From contig NZ_CP083666.1 in assembly GCF_020097835.1 (NCBI RefSeq), forward strand, positions 2,418,001-2,482,000: 64,000 nucleotides of DNA, given 5' to 3'. The notes under the pieces were generated by a model. It ran no database searches, was not told the DNA's origin, and saw nothing but the letters and a program-made list of their open reading frames with translations. Below are positions 46,530 through 55,097 of this stretch, one piece after another. Position 1 is the first letter of the stretch. Each line of letters opens with the position of its first letter. The translations under genes and the position numbers were made by a program. This DNA comes from Haloprofundus halobius (GTDB lineage Archaea; Halobacteriota; Halobacteria; Halobacteriales; Haloferacaceae).

Positions 46530-48346
46530 TGGCCGACGACAGTATCGCCGTGGTCGACCTCGACCGCTGCCAGCCCGACCGCTGCAACTACGAGTGCGCG
46601 AACTACTGCCCGCCGAACCGCACGGGCAAGGAGTGCATCACCACTCGCGGCGAGGACACCGAAGAGGGCGACCCCGACCAGATCCGCATCTCAGAGGAGA
46701 TCTGTCTCGGCGAGACCTGCGGCATCTGCGTCGAGAAGTGTCCGTTCGACGCGATCGAGATCATCAACCTGCCGCAGGAGCTCACCGAGGATCCGACCCA
46801 CCGCTACGGCGAGAACGCGTTCGCGCTGTACGGCCTCCCGGTCCCGGAACCGGGGAAGGTGACGGGGATCCTCGGACCGAACGGTATCGGTAAATCCACC
46901 GCCGTGCGGATTCTGGCCGAGGAGATCACGCCGAACCTCGGCGACTACGGCGCGGAGCCCGACTGGGAGACGGTGCTGGACCGCTACCGCGGCACAGAGC
47001 TACAGAACTACATCGAGCGCCTGATGGAGGGCGACATCGAAGTCGCCCGCAAGCCGCAGTACGTCGACCAGATTCCCAAGCAGTTCGACGGGAAGACGCG
47101 CGACCTGCTCGAACACACCGACGAGCGCGGCGAACTCGACTACCTCGTCGACGAACTCTCCATCGCACCGGTGATGGACCAGTCCATCGACTCCATCTCC
47201 GGCGGCGAACTCCAGCGCGTCGCGCTGGCCGCGACGCTCGCGCGCGACGCCGACTTCTACTTCCTCGACGAGATAACGCCGTATCTCGACATCGGCCAGC
47301 GGATGAAAGCCGCGCGCCTGATTCAGGAACTCGCCGAGGACGACGAAGACCGCTCGATGCTCGTCGTCGAACACGATCTGGCGATTCTCGACCTGCTGAC
47401 GGACACGCTCCACATCGCCTACGGTGAGCCGAGCGCGTTCGGTGTCGTCACCGCCCCCAAATCGGTTCGCAACGGCATCAACGAGTACCTGAAAGGCTAC
47501 CTCACGAACGAGAACATGCGCATCCGCCCGAACGCCATCACGTTCGAGGAACACGCGCCGAGAGAGACGGCCAAGAGCGCGCCGCTCGTCGAGTACCCCG
47601 ACCTGACGAAGTCCTACGGCGAGGGCGAGTTCTCGCTCGACGTCGAGAGCGGCACCATCCACCACGGAGAAGTGCTGGGCGTCGTCGGTCCCAACGGTAT
47701 CGGGAAGTCGACGCTCGCGAAGATGTTCGCCGGACAGCTCGACCCCGACGAGGGCGAACTCGACTTCCTCTTGGACATCGCCTATAAGCCGCAGTACATC
47801 GAGATCGACCAGCCGATGCGCGTCGATGTCTTTCTGTCGTCGATCACCGACGAGTTCGGCTCCTCGTACTGGAACACGGAGGTCGCCCAACCGCTCCAGC
47901 TCAATCGCATCATGGAGCAGAACCTCACCGACCTCTCCGGCGGTGAGCGTCAGCGCGTCGCCATCGCGGCCTGTCTCTCGAAAGACGCCGACCTCTACGT
48001 GCTCGACGAGCCGTCGGCGCACCTCGACGTCGAACAGCGCGTGCAGGCGACGACGGCCATCCGCCACTACGCCGAGAACCACGACGCGACGGTACTGGTC
48101 ATCGACCACGACATCTACATGATCGACCTGTTGGCGGACCGCCTGATGGTGTTCGACGGCGAACCTGCCCAGCACGGCCACGCCTCGATGCCGCAGGAGA
48201 TGCGCGCGGGGATGAACGACTTCCTCTCGGATCTCGAAATCACGTTCCGCCGCGACGAGCGGACGGGACGCCCGCGCATCAACAAACCCGGCAGCCAGTT
48301 GGACCGCGAGCAGAAGAAACAGGGCGAGTACTACTACGCGCCGTAA
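46529..48346 (+). CDS. RLI/ABCE1 ribosome-recycling ATPase
   Basis: A 605-residue protein with the complete ABCE1 layout: an N-terminal Fe-S domain (DRCQPDRCNYECANYCP and CLGETCGICVEKCPFDAI), NBD1 (Walker A GPNGIGKST near 115, signature SISGGELQRVA near 222), and NBD2 (Walker A GPNGIGKST near 388, signature LSGGERQRVA near 469). It splits ribosomes after termination and acts with aRF1, whose gene is at 53706. The upstream EMC6-like gene overlaps it by one base. Confidence 0.97.
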   Translation: MADDSIAVVDLDRCQPDRCNYECANYCPPNRTGKECITTRGEDTEEGDPDQIRISEEICLGETCGICVEKCPFDAIEIINLPQELTEDPTHRYGENAFALYGLPVPEPGKVTGILGPNGIGKSTAVRILAEEITPNLGDYGAEPDWETVLDRYRGTELQNYIERLMEGDIEVARKPQYVDQIPKQFDGKTRDLLEHTDERGELDYLVDELSIAPVMDQSIDSISGGELQRVALAATLARDADFYFLDEITPYLDIGQRMKAARLIQELAEDDEDRSMLVVEHDLAILDLLTDTLHIAYGEPSAFGVVTAPKSVRNGINEYLKGYLTNENMRIRPNAITFEEHAPRETAKSAPLVEYPDLTKSYGEGEFSLDVESGTIHHGEVLGVVGPNGIGKSTLAKMFAGQLDPDEGELDFLLDIAYKPQYIEIDQPMRVDVFLSSITDEFGSSYWNTEVAQPLQLNRIMEQNLTDLSGGERQRVAIAACLSKDADLYVLDEPSAHLDVEQRVQATTAIRHYAENHDATVLVIDHDIYMIDLLADRLMVFDGEPAQHGHASMPQEMRAGMNDFLSDLEITFRRDERTGRPRINKPGSQLDREQKKQGEYYYAP

Positions 48347-48469
48347 CACTTTCGAACGATTTTCCCGGACGAAGCTATCGTTTCGACGCACCGAAACCGG
48401 GGAGTGATAACTCTTCGCCAGACGGTTTATTCGGATAGTCGTGGCACTTCGACCCGAGATGAGACGTCG

Positions 48470-49462
48470 ATGAGCGACGAGGAAGCCAACGAGAACAGCG
48501 ATTCGCTGAACAGCGTACAGCAGTGGCTGTATCTGAGGGGGAGTCGACGAATCATCACACTCGTCATCGTCCTCGGGGTGTTCGTCATCGTCCGTCTGCT
48601 GACCGAGGCGGGTGTCCTCCACGTCGCGAGTGGGAGTTACCTCGCGACGCTGATGGGCAGCGGGACGTTCTCCGGGCTGCTCACGCTCGTGACTGTCGTA
48701 CTCTCTATCAACCAACTCATCCTGTCACGGGTGTTCGGGTCGCCGTCGGACCTCTCCGACCAACTGGAGGGGAACCTCGACTTCCGGCGCGGCATCGAGG
48801 ACGTGGTCGGCGCGCCCAACAGTCCGAACGAACCGGGTCCGTTTCTGGCGTTCGTCGGCGAGGCGCTCCAGCGGGAGGCGGCCGGCCTGCAGGAACGACT
48901 CGGCGAGGAAGATGGGGAACTGGCCGACGAAGTCGAAGAGTACACGTCGAATCTCGTCGACTACGGCGACCACCTCACCGAGGCGCGGACCACCCAGAGC
49001 ACCGTCGACGTGCTGCTCATCTGCCTCGGCGAGGAGTACGCGAACTACCTCGACACGACGCGGAAACTCAAGCGTCGCCACCACGACCGACTCTCGGAGG
49101 AGGCGTCCGAGCAGTTCGACGACATCCTCGAACTGCTGAAGGGCGTCGCCACCGTCCGGCAGTTCTTCAAGACGCTCGCGATTCAGCAGGACCTCGCGCG
49201 ACTCTCGCGGCGACTCATCTATCTGGGCCTCGGGGCGCTCTTGGTCGTCTACTGCTTCACGCAGGTGTACAGGAGCCCGTCGTCGATGTCGCCGACGCTC
49301 GCCGCGTCGACGCTGCGGTGGGTGTCGAGCACCGTCGCCGCCGTCGTGTTCGCGCCGGTGGCGCTTCTGATGTCGTACCTCCTCCGGGTCGCGACGCTGA
49401 CGCTGTACACCGTCTCCGTCGGGTCGTTCGTTCCTCCGGAGGAGCGACTGGAGAGTCCGTAG
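48470..49462 (+). CDS. Four-helix membrane protein with coiled-coil centre
   Basis: A 330-residue protein. Two helices follow residue 25 (IITLVIVLGVFVIVRLL; FSGLLTLVTVVLSINQLIL), then a long charged, helix-rich central region (about 100-240; LQREAAGLQERLGEEDGELADEVEEY) and two C-terminal helices (LIYLGLGALLVVYCFTQVY; VAAVVFAPVALLMSYLLRVATLTLY). I recognise no characterised family; it is known as a haloarchaeal hypothetical protein type. The ATG at 48470 has TTTATTC about 43 bases upstream, allowing a short leader. Confidence 0.75.
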   Translation: MSDEEANENSDSLNSVQQWLYLRGSRRIITLVIVLGVFVIVRLLTEAGVLHVASGSYLATLMGSGTFSGLLTLVTVVLSINQLILSRVFGSPSDLSDQLEGNLDFRRGIEDVVGAPNSPNEPGPFLAFVGEALQREAAGLQERLGEEDGELADEVEEYTSNLVDYGDHLTEARTTQSTVDVLLICLGEEYANYLDTTRKLKRRHHDRLSEEASEQFDDILELLKGVATVRQFFKTLAIQQDLARLSRRLIYLGLGALLVVYCFTQVYRSPSSMSPTLAASTLRWVSSTVAAVVFAPVALLMSYLLRVATLTLYTVSVGSFVPPEERLESP

Positions 49463-49571
49463 TTCGTCGTTCGACGGCGTGTCGTCGAGCGGTAACAGGT
49501 CCCCGGTGTGACCCTCCAGGGCGTGCGAACGTGTGACAATAGTATTGTCCGAGCGCGTCGAACGCAAGCGT

Positions 49572-50033
49572 ATGTCACTTCGGCTCACGAGTCCGGCGTT
49601 CGGGGACGGCGAGGCGATACCGACGCGGTACGGCTACCGTAACCGAAACGTCAACCCGCCGTTGCGCGTCGAGGGGGTGCCCGACGAGACGAAATCGCTG
49701 GCGCTCGTCGTCGACGACCCGGACGCCGAGAAACCGACCGGAAAGGTGTGGAACCACTGGCTCGTCTGGAACGTCGACCCGACGGTCGCGAAGATTCCCG
49801 AGACGTGGTCACCGGGACGCGACGGCGCGATAGAGGGAAAGAACGACTACGGCGAACTCGGCTACGGCGGCCCGAACCCACCGGACCGCAGACACCGATA
49901 CAGGTTCCGACTCTGGGCGCTCGACCGGGAGCTCTCGCTCGTCGCCGGCGCGACGCGTCGCGAACTGGACGCGGCGATGGACGGACACGTGCTCGAAGGC
50001 GCGTCGCTGTCGGGGACGTACGAACCGGAGTGA
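49572..50033 (+). CDS. YbhB/YbcL family (PEBP-like) protein
   Basis: A 153-residue protein with the phosphatidylethanolamine-binding fold: NVNPPLRVEGVPDETKSLALVVDDPDA, WNHWLVWNVDP and YGGPNPPDRRHRYRFRLWALD carry the conserved His, Asp and CGP-like residues (here GGPNPP). In bacteria these are called Raf kinase inhibitor-like proteins; the function in archaea is unknown. The ATG at 49572 is preferred to an upstream start because the family starts here. Convergent with archaemetzincin. Confidence 0.9.
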   Translation: MSLRLTSPAFGDGEAIPTRYGYRNRNVNPPLRVEGVPDETKSLALVVDDPDAEKPTGKVWNHWLVWNVDPTVAKIPETWSPGRDGAIEGKNDYGELGYGGPNPPDRRHRYRFRLWALDRELSLVAGATRRELDAAMDGHVLEGASLSGTYEPE

Positions 50034-50071
50034 AAAGTGGAGAGGAGAAGCCGGACGGGACGCGTCGGCGC

Positions 50072-50593
50072 TCAGCCGAACGTCCGACTGCAGGTGCCGC
50101 AGAGGTTCTCCTCTTTCACGTCGACTTCGCGGACCGTCGGGGAGAAGCTCATCACGCACTTCGAGTTGTCGCAGTGTTCGAGGCCGAACGTGTGCCCGAT
50201 CTCGTGGACGACCTCCTTTCGAACGCGGTCGGCGAACACCTCCGAGGCGGGTTTCGTCGAGATACCGCCGTCAGAGGAGGTCTGGAGGCGGTACGTCGAG
50301 ATGACGGAGCCGTTGCCGTTGAGATAGGCGAGACCGAACACGTAGTTTCGCCGACGGTAGTAGAGGTCCATCGGCGTCACGCCGATGTTCTTGTCGCCGT
50401 TGCCGACTCGACTCGCCAACTCGATAAACTGCTCTGCCCGGTACTGGTTTCGGCCGCGGTCGTACGCACCTTCGGGAATACCCTGCTCGTCGTGGACTGC
50501 CACGTCGCAACTGTAGACCGAGCGCAACGCGGCGGAGGCCTCGCGCTTGACCTGCGCCGGCACGTCCCCGATAGGCACGATGTCGACAAGCAT
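50072..50593 (-). CDS. Archaemetzincin, zinc metalloprotease
   Basis: A 173-residue protein. HEIGHTFGLEHC is the HExxHxxGxxHC zinc motif, followed by SKCVMSFSP, the Met-turn region, and LCGTC, a second Cys pair binding structural zinc. This is the diagnostic archaemetzincin arrangement. The start MLVDIVPIGD fixes the ATG at 50593; GTTTATGA on the minus strand is about 30 bases upstream, so a long upstream frame is rejected. Probable peptidase of unknown substrate. It shares a 39-base divergent promoter with the UPF0146 gene. Confidence 0.92.
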   Translation of the reverse strand: MLVDIVPIGDVPAQVKREASAALRSVYSCDVAVHDEQGIPEGAYDRGRNQYRAEQFIELASRVGNGDKNIGVTPMDLYYRRRNYVFGLAYLNGNGSVISTYRLQTSSDGGISTKPASEVFADRVRKEVVHEIGHTFGLEHCDNSKCVMSFSPTVREVDVKEENLCGTCSRTFG

Positions 50594-50632
50594 GAAAGCG
50601 GTTAAGACGGGCCCTCTCATAAACTTCCCGAC
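50594..50632. promoter_or_regulatory. Interlocked divergent promoters
   Basis: Only 39 bases separate the starts of archaemetzincin (ATG at 50593, minus) and UPF0146 (GTG at 50633, plus). The minus-strand TATA-like GTTTATGA lies near 50619-50626 and the plus-strand GTTAAGAC near 50601-50608. Each box therefore sits between the other promoter's box and its start site, so the two leaderless promoters cannot easily be occupied together. Confidence 0.6.
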
Positions 50633-51070
50633 GTGAAACATCGGGGAGAAGAGACACTCGTCGCCCGACTGTCGACGTACGACTCGCTCGTCGAGGTCGG
50701 TGTCGGCAGGCGTCCCGACGTCGCGGCGGCGCTCGCCGACGCGGGGTGCGCCGTGACGGCGACGGACGTCCACGAGTTTCCGGTTTCCGACCCCGTCCGG
50801 TTCGTCCGCGACGACATCGTCACCGCCAGCGAGGCGACGACACCAGGCGACCACTACCGGGCCGAGGCGCTGTACGCGCTGAACCTCCCGCCGGAACTCC
50901 ACCGACCGCTGCGCGACGTGGCTCGGGCGGTCGGCGCGGACTGCCTGTTCACGACGCTCGGGTTCGACGAACCCGCAGTACCAGTTCGGTGCGAGAGTGT
51001 CGGCGGTGAGACGCTGTACGTCGCCGAAAGCGGCGCGAGAGACGGCCCTCGTCGAACCGGTGAGCGGTAG
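50633..51070 (+). CDS. UPF0146 family protein
   Basis: A 145-residue protein with a Rossmann-like pattern: [31 protein letters not shown], resembling a SAM-methyltransferase motif I, then [29 protein letters not shown]. These segments are the UPF0146 signature. The GTG start is supported by the adjacent plus-strand TATA-like box. No activity is known; a reduced methyltransferase-like fold is likely. Confidence 0.85.
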   Translation: MKHRGEETLVARLSTYDSLVEVGVGRRPDVAAALADAGCAVTATDVHEFPVSDPVRFVRDDIVTASEATTPGDHYRAEALYALNLPPELHRPLRDVARAVGADCLFTTLGFDEPAVPVRCESVGGETLYVAESGARDGPRRTGER

Positions 51071-51170
51071 TCGTCGTGCCGAGCGCCGACGCGAATCCGA
51101 CCGGCCGCAGAACCGGCGAGTACGGGTGTTATCCGGAACGCATTTCCTGTCTCCGGTTCGCACGGAACGT

Positions 51171-52034
51171 ATGCAGACCGACGCGGTCGTTCTCGACGTA
51201 GATGGCGTGCTCGTCGACGTCGCCGACTCCTATCGCCGCGCCGTCGTCGAGTCCGTCGAACGGGTGTACGGACGGACCGTCCCGGTCGAGGCGCTTCAGG
51301 CGTTCAAAGACGCCGGCGGGTTCAACAACGACTGGGAGTTGACGTACGCCGTCGCGCTGTACGTGCTCGCGCGGCGGGAGGGACTGAAGATGCCGACCGA
51401 GGAGTTCGCGGCGCACGTCGCCGAGCGCGGCGGGGGCCTCGACGCGGCGCAGTCCGTCGTCGCCGACATGCCCAGTATCTCGCAGGCTCGGGTTCGCGAC
51501 AAGTGGGACACCGAACGCCTGCGCGACGTGTTTCAGGCGCTGTACCTCGGCAGCGACCGCTACCGCGAGTTCGAAGGCGGCGACCCGCCGTTCGAGACCG
51601 AGGGCTACATCAACGACGAACCGGTCATCCTCACCGAGGAAACCATCGCGGAACTCACCGAGCGCTTCGACGTCGGCGTGTTGACCGGCCGACCCGAAGC
51701 CGAGGCCGAAGTCGGCCTCGACAGAGTCGGCTTGGACCTCCCGGAGATCTACCGCTTCACGATGGACGACTGGGAGGAGGGCAAACCGCATCCGAGTGCG
51801 CTCGTGACGCTCGCCGAGCGTTTCGAGGCGGAGACGGTGACGTTCGTCGGCGACACCCTCGACGACGTACGGACGGCGGTGAACGCCGCCGAGCACGACC
51901 CCGACCGGATCTACCACGGCGTCGGGGTGCTGACCGGCGGACTCACCGGTGATGAGGGGCGAGCGAAGTACGAGACTGCCGGGGCGGCGGCCGTCGTCGA
52001 CAGCGTGAACGACCTACCCGTGCTGTTGGAGTGA
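51171..52034 (+). CDS. TIGR01548-type HAD hydrolase
   Basis: A 287-residue HAD-superfamily protein. [14 protein letters not shown] carries the nucleophile and acid/base Asp (DxD), [11 protein letters not shown] is motif II, and [17 protein letters not shown] with the acidic GDxxxD is motif IV. A long helical cap (residues 25-150) contains [16 protein letters not shown]. It matches the archaeal TIGR01548 subfamily, which is of unproven substrate and sometimes linked to histidine or sugar phosphate metabolism. A TATA-like GCATTTCCTG lies 27 bases before the ATG. A small membrane protein gene follows four bases after. Confidence 0.9.
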   Translation: MQTDAVVLDVDGVLVDVADSYRRAVVESVERVYGRTVPVEALQAFKDAGGFNNDWELTYAVALYVLARREGLKMPTEEFAAHVAERGGGLDAAQSVVADMPSISQARVRDKWDTERLRDVFQALYLGSDRYREFEGGDPPFETEGYINDEPVILTEETIAELTERFDVGVLTGRPEAEAEVGLDRVGLDLPEIYRFTMDDWEEGKPHPSALVTLAERFEAETVTFVGDTLDDVRTAVNAAEHDPDRIYHGVGVLTGGLTGDEGRAKYETAGAAAVVDSVNDLPVLLE

Positions 52035-52038
52035 ACCG

Positions 52039-52266
52039 ATGGCCCGACCGCGCTTCCGTGCGTTTCTGCTCACGATGCTCGCGCTCGACGTAGTGGCGCT
52101 CGTCGTCGTCCCACTCGTGATACCGCCGGACCCGACGGCGCGGATGATGGTGTTCGCCGCCGTGCTGCTGACGATTCCGGCGCTCTCGTTCTGGCTGGCG
52201 TACCGCGGCGGGTGGGAGCGACTCGGCGTCTGGTCGCCCGAGTCGGAGTCCGAATCCGAGGGGTAG
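52039..52266 (+). CDS. Small two-helix membrane protein
   Basis: A 75-residue protein with two hydrophobic segments (AFLLTMLALDVVALVVVPLVI and MVFAAVLLTIPALSFWLAYRGG) and a Ser/Glu-rich tail. It starts four bases after the HAD hydrolase stop, so it is co-transcribed. No characterised family is recognised; similar small proteins are common in haloarchaea. Confidence 0.78.
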   Translation: MARPRFRAFLLTMLALDVVALVVVPLVIPPDPTARMMVFAAVLLTIPALSFWLAYRGGWERLGVWSPESESESEG

Positions 52267-52320
52267 ACCGACGGGAACCGCCAGGTCGACCACCCGCCGC
52301 GCCGCGTTCGGAACTCGCGT

Positions 52321-52815
52321 CTACGACTCGTCGTGCGCCGAGTCCAACGGCAGCAGTCGCGTCCGTCCGCCGGGGTCGAAGACGCGCGCCTCGGCTCCGG
52401 CCTCGCGGGCGCGCCGGCGCAGCGTCCGTGCGAGTTCGACCGCTTCGGCCCGTTCGTCGTTCGACCGGAACCGGAGGCGTATCTCGTCGGCGCCGTCCGT
52501 GACTCGGAGCGCCAGCGAGAATCCGGTCGGGCGGGCAAACGGCGCGAGCGCGTCGAGGTCTGCGTACCGAACGCGGCGCGTCGCGGGGTCGTGCGTCGCC
52601 TCGGTTTGGGAGACGGCGTGGGGGTCGTACAGTCCGAGCGATTCGGGGAGGTTGCCGAGCAAGCCGCCGACGGCCGCGTCGGCGAATCGGGCGATACGGC
52701 CGTGACGCGAGGGAGTGAGCAGGAACGCCTCGTCGTCGAGAAACAGTCGGCCGGGTCGGAACCGCTCGTCGGGAGTCGGCCGGAGAAGCACGTCGTACGA
52801 GGAGCGACCGTCCAT
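52321..52815 (-). CDS. Haloarchaeal hypothetical protein
   Basis: A 164-residue protein with beta-rich N-terminal (YDVLLRPTPDERFRPGRLFLDDEAFLLTPS) and a C-terminal alpha/beta part (FSLALRVTDGADEIRLRFRSNDERAEAVELARTLRRRA) that resembles a PH-like or GRAM-like pattern, but this is only a shape resemblance. The minus-strand TATA-like CCTTTATCC is about 27 bases before the ATG. It is divergent from npdG. Confidence 0.7.
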   Translation of the reverse strand: MDGRSSYDVLLRPTPDERFRPGRLFLDDEAFLLTPSRHGRIARFADAAVGGLLGNLPESLGLYDPHAVSQTEATHDPATRRVRYADLDALAPFARPTGFSLALRVTDGADEIRLRFRSNDERAEAVELARTLRRRAREAGAEARVFDPGGRTRLLPLDSAHDES

Positions 52816-52919
52816 GCGACGGGGATGTCTCTGGGGGCGGATAAAGGCCGGTGACGGCGACTCCCGACAGTTCTCACCGCTCGCGCAACGTTTAGGAGAC
52901 GGCCGGCCTCACATCCACC

Positions 52920-53588
52920 ATGCGAATCGCGTTGCTCGGCGGAACCGGCGACATCGGCGAGGGACTGGCGCTGCGGTGGGCGTACGACACCCCCCACGAG
53001 GTACTCATCGGCTCTCGCGACCCCGAGAAGGCGCGACAGAAAGCCGAGGAGTACGAGACGGAACTCGACAGCCGCGGCGTCGAGGTGAAGGTCAACGGCT
53101 TCGGCAACGAGATGGCCGCCGATCGCGCGGACGTCGTCGTCCTCGCGGTACCGCCGTACCACGTCGCCGACACCGTCGAGGCAGTCGCGCCGAAACTCGA
53201 CGACGGGGACGTGCTCGTCAGTCCGGCGACCGGGATGAAACGCGACGACGGCGGCTTTCACTACCACCCGCCGAGCGCCGGGAGCGTGACGCAGTTGGTC
53301 GCCGACAGCGCGCCCGACGGTGTGTCCGTCGTCGGCGCGTTCCACAACCTCGCGGCCGGTCGACTCGCGGATTTGGACGCCGACCTCGGTATCGACGTGT
53401 TGCTCGTCGGCGACGACTCCGACGCGAAGGAGACGGTACGGATGCTCACGGAGGAGATAGAGGGACTTCGCGCGCTCGACGTCGGTGGTATCGCGAACGC
53501 GCCGGAGGTCGAGAGCGTGACGCCGCTGTTGGTGAACGTCGCGATGAACAACGACGGGATGCACGATTTGGGCGTTCGGTTCGAATAG
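52920..53588 (+). CDS. npdG: NADPH-dependent F420 reductase
   Basis: A 222-residue Rossmann-fold protein: MRIALLGGTGDIGEGLALRWA binds NADP, IGSRDPEKARQKA includes the Ser/Arg for the 2'-phosphate, and VVLAVPPYHVADTVE and NLAAGRLADLD are family segments. It transfers hydride between NADPH and coenzyme F420, which haloarchaea make. The TATA-like CGTTTAGG is about 29 bases before the ATG. Confidence 0.93.
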   Translation: MRIALLGGTGDIGEGLALRWAYDTPHEVLIGSRDPEKARQKAEEYETELDSRGVEVKVNGFGNEMAADRADVVVLAVPPYHVADTVEAVAPKLDDGDVLVSPATGMKRDDGGFHYHPPSAGSVTQLVADSAPDGVSVVGAFHNLAAGRLADLDADLGIDVLLVGDDSDAKETVRMLTEEIEGLRALDVGGIANAPEVESVTPLLVNVAMNNDGMHDLGVRFE

Positions 53589-53705
53589 GACGAACGCCGC
53601 GCTCGCCGTGAGTCCGATTCGTTCGATGCGTTCGGTGGCGTTTCTCAGCTACTGAAACGCAGTCTCACAGCGTGAGAAAACGGAGTTAGTGCGAGAGAAG
53701 AGCGT

Positions 53706-54950
53706 TTACACGCCCGTCGAGTAGCGCAGAATCCCCGCAATACCGCCGAAGGCGTCGTACAGCTGCTCGCCCTTCTCGAAGTCGGTACTGATGAACTTCG
53801 TCTCCGTGCCGCGCTGGTCGGCGATCTCCATCAGATGCTCGATGACGTCCTCGCGTTCGACCATCTCGGCCTCGCTGCCGTCCGTGCACTCGTGCGTCGG
53901 CGTCGAGTGTCGGGCGTCGATTACCTCGTACTCTTCCTGCCCGTCGCAGTCGAAGACGACGACGTCCTTGCGGAGGTCCTCGCTGATGAGCAGGCGGTCG
54001 ACAGAGCCCATCACGAGGTTCTTGCGGGTCGCCTCGAAGCCGTAGGTGGCGAGGTCACCGGCGTGGAGGCTCTCGAAGAACTCCTCCATCTCGGCTTTGT
54101 CCTTCATCACCTCCTGGTCGGCCAGCACCTCCTGGGCGGCGTCGACGAGGTCGTAGAGCCCCGACTCGTCGGTGTAGGAGATGTCGAACTTCCCGACGAC
54201 CTTGTCCTGAATTTCGTGGTGGAGGTAGTCGCCGTCTAAGAACTCGTCTTTCGTCGGCGACGGGCCGCCGACGAGAATGCCGTCGATGTCGTGGCGCTTG
54301 GCGACGAACAGGTCGTTGGCCATCTCGGCGACCTCCTGATAGAAGTTGTCGATGGCTTCGAGGCGGAGGCGGGCGAAACGCTGGGCGGACTGGCCACCTT
54401 TGCGCTGCTTGCCCGGCACGAGCGAGGAGGCGGATTTGACGGGTTCGACGCGCTTGCCTTTCAGCCAGCCGACGTTCGCCTCGCGGCGGTCGAGGACGAT
54501 GAGGCCGAACAGCCCCTTGTCCGAGAGCATCTGCTCTAGCGGTTCGGTCAGAAACGCCGAGTCGCAGTGGTAGCGGAACGACTGGACCGGTTCGGGCGGA
54601 CTCTCCAGGGTCTTCGTCACCATCGTCGTCTGGCCGCCGCCGGAGTTGATAGCGCCCGAGAAGATGACGATACCGTTGTCCGGCGGGAACGTGTCGAAGT
54701 AGCGCAGGCGGTCTTTGATGCTCGTGAGCGCGTCCTGCACGTTCGTCCGCGTCTGCTTGGACTTGATGTTGGCCGCCTCGCTATGCTCTTGGATGACGTG
54801 GTCGACCACGTCGGAGATCTGCTTGTCGGGAGGGATGTAGATGGTGACGAGCTGGGTCCCGGAGCCTTCGTACTCCGATAACTCCTCTATGACCTTCCGG
54901 AACTCGTACTTCCGGCGGTCGTCGCTCGGCCCCTCGGCGTCAGCACTCAT
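53706..54950 (-). CDS. prf1: Peptide chain release factor aRF1
   Basis: A 414-residue class 1 release factor. NIKS at 61-64 reads stop codons, GGQ at 185-187 triggers peptidyl-tRNA hydrolysis, and the C-terminal domain (about 280-414) contacts RLI/ABCE1. The start MSADAEGPSDDRRKYEFRK fixes the ATG at 54950; a long open frame upstream overlaps the MinD-like gene and is rejected. Partner RLI is encoded at 46529. Confidence 0.97.
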   Translation of the reverse strand: MSADAEGPSDDRRKYEFRKVIEELSEYEGSGTQLVTIYIPPDKQISDVVDHVIQEHSEAANIKSKQTRTNVQDALTSIKDRLRYFDTFPPDNGIVIFSGAINSGGGQTTMVTKTLESPPEPVQSFRYHCDSAFLTEPLEQMLSDKGLFGLIVLDRREANVGWLKGKRVEPVKSASSLVPGKQRKGGQSAQRFARLRLEAIDNFYQEVAEMANDLFVAKRHDIDGILVGGPSPTKDEFLDGDYLHHEIQDKVVGKFDISYTDESGLYDLVDAAQEVLADQEVMKDKAEMEEFFESLHAGDLATYGFEATRKNLVMGSVDRLLISEDLRKDVVVFDCDGQEEYEVIDARHSTPTHECTDGSEAEMVEREDVIEHLMEIADQRGTETKFISTDFEKGEQLYDAFGGIAGILRYSTGV

Positions 54951-55097
54951 TACCTCTACTAGCCCAGTCGGGCGGTAAGTATGCTTTGACTGGTGGATGA
55001 CCGACCGCGAGCGGCTCTCAGGGCCGCACCACAGATGCGTCGGACGCTGGGGGCTACATTTATATCCCCGACATGGGAGGATGTGGATAACCCAACC

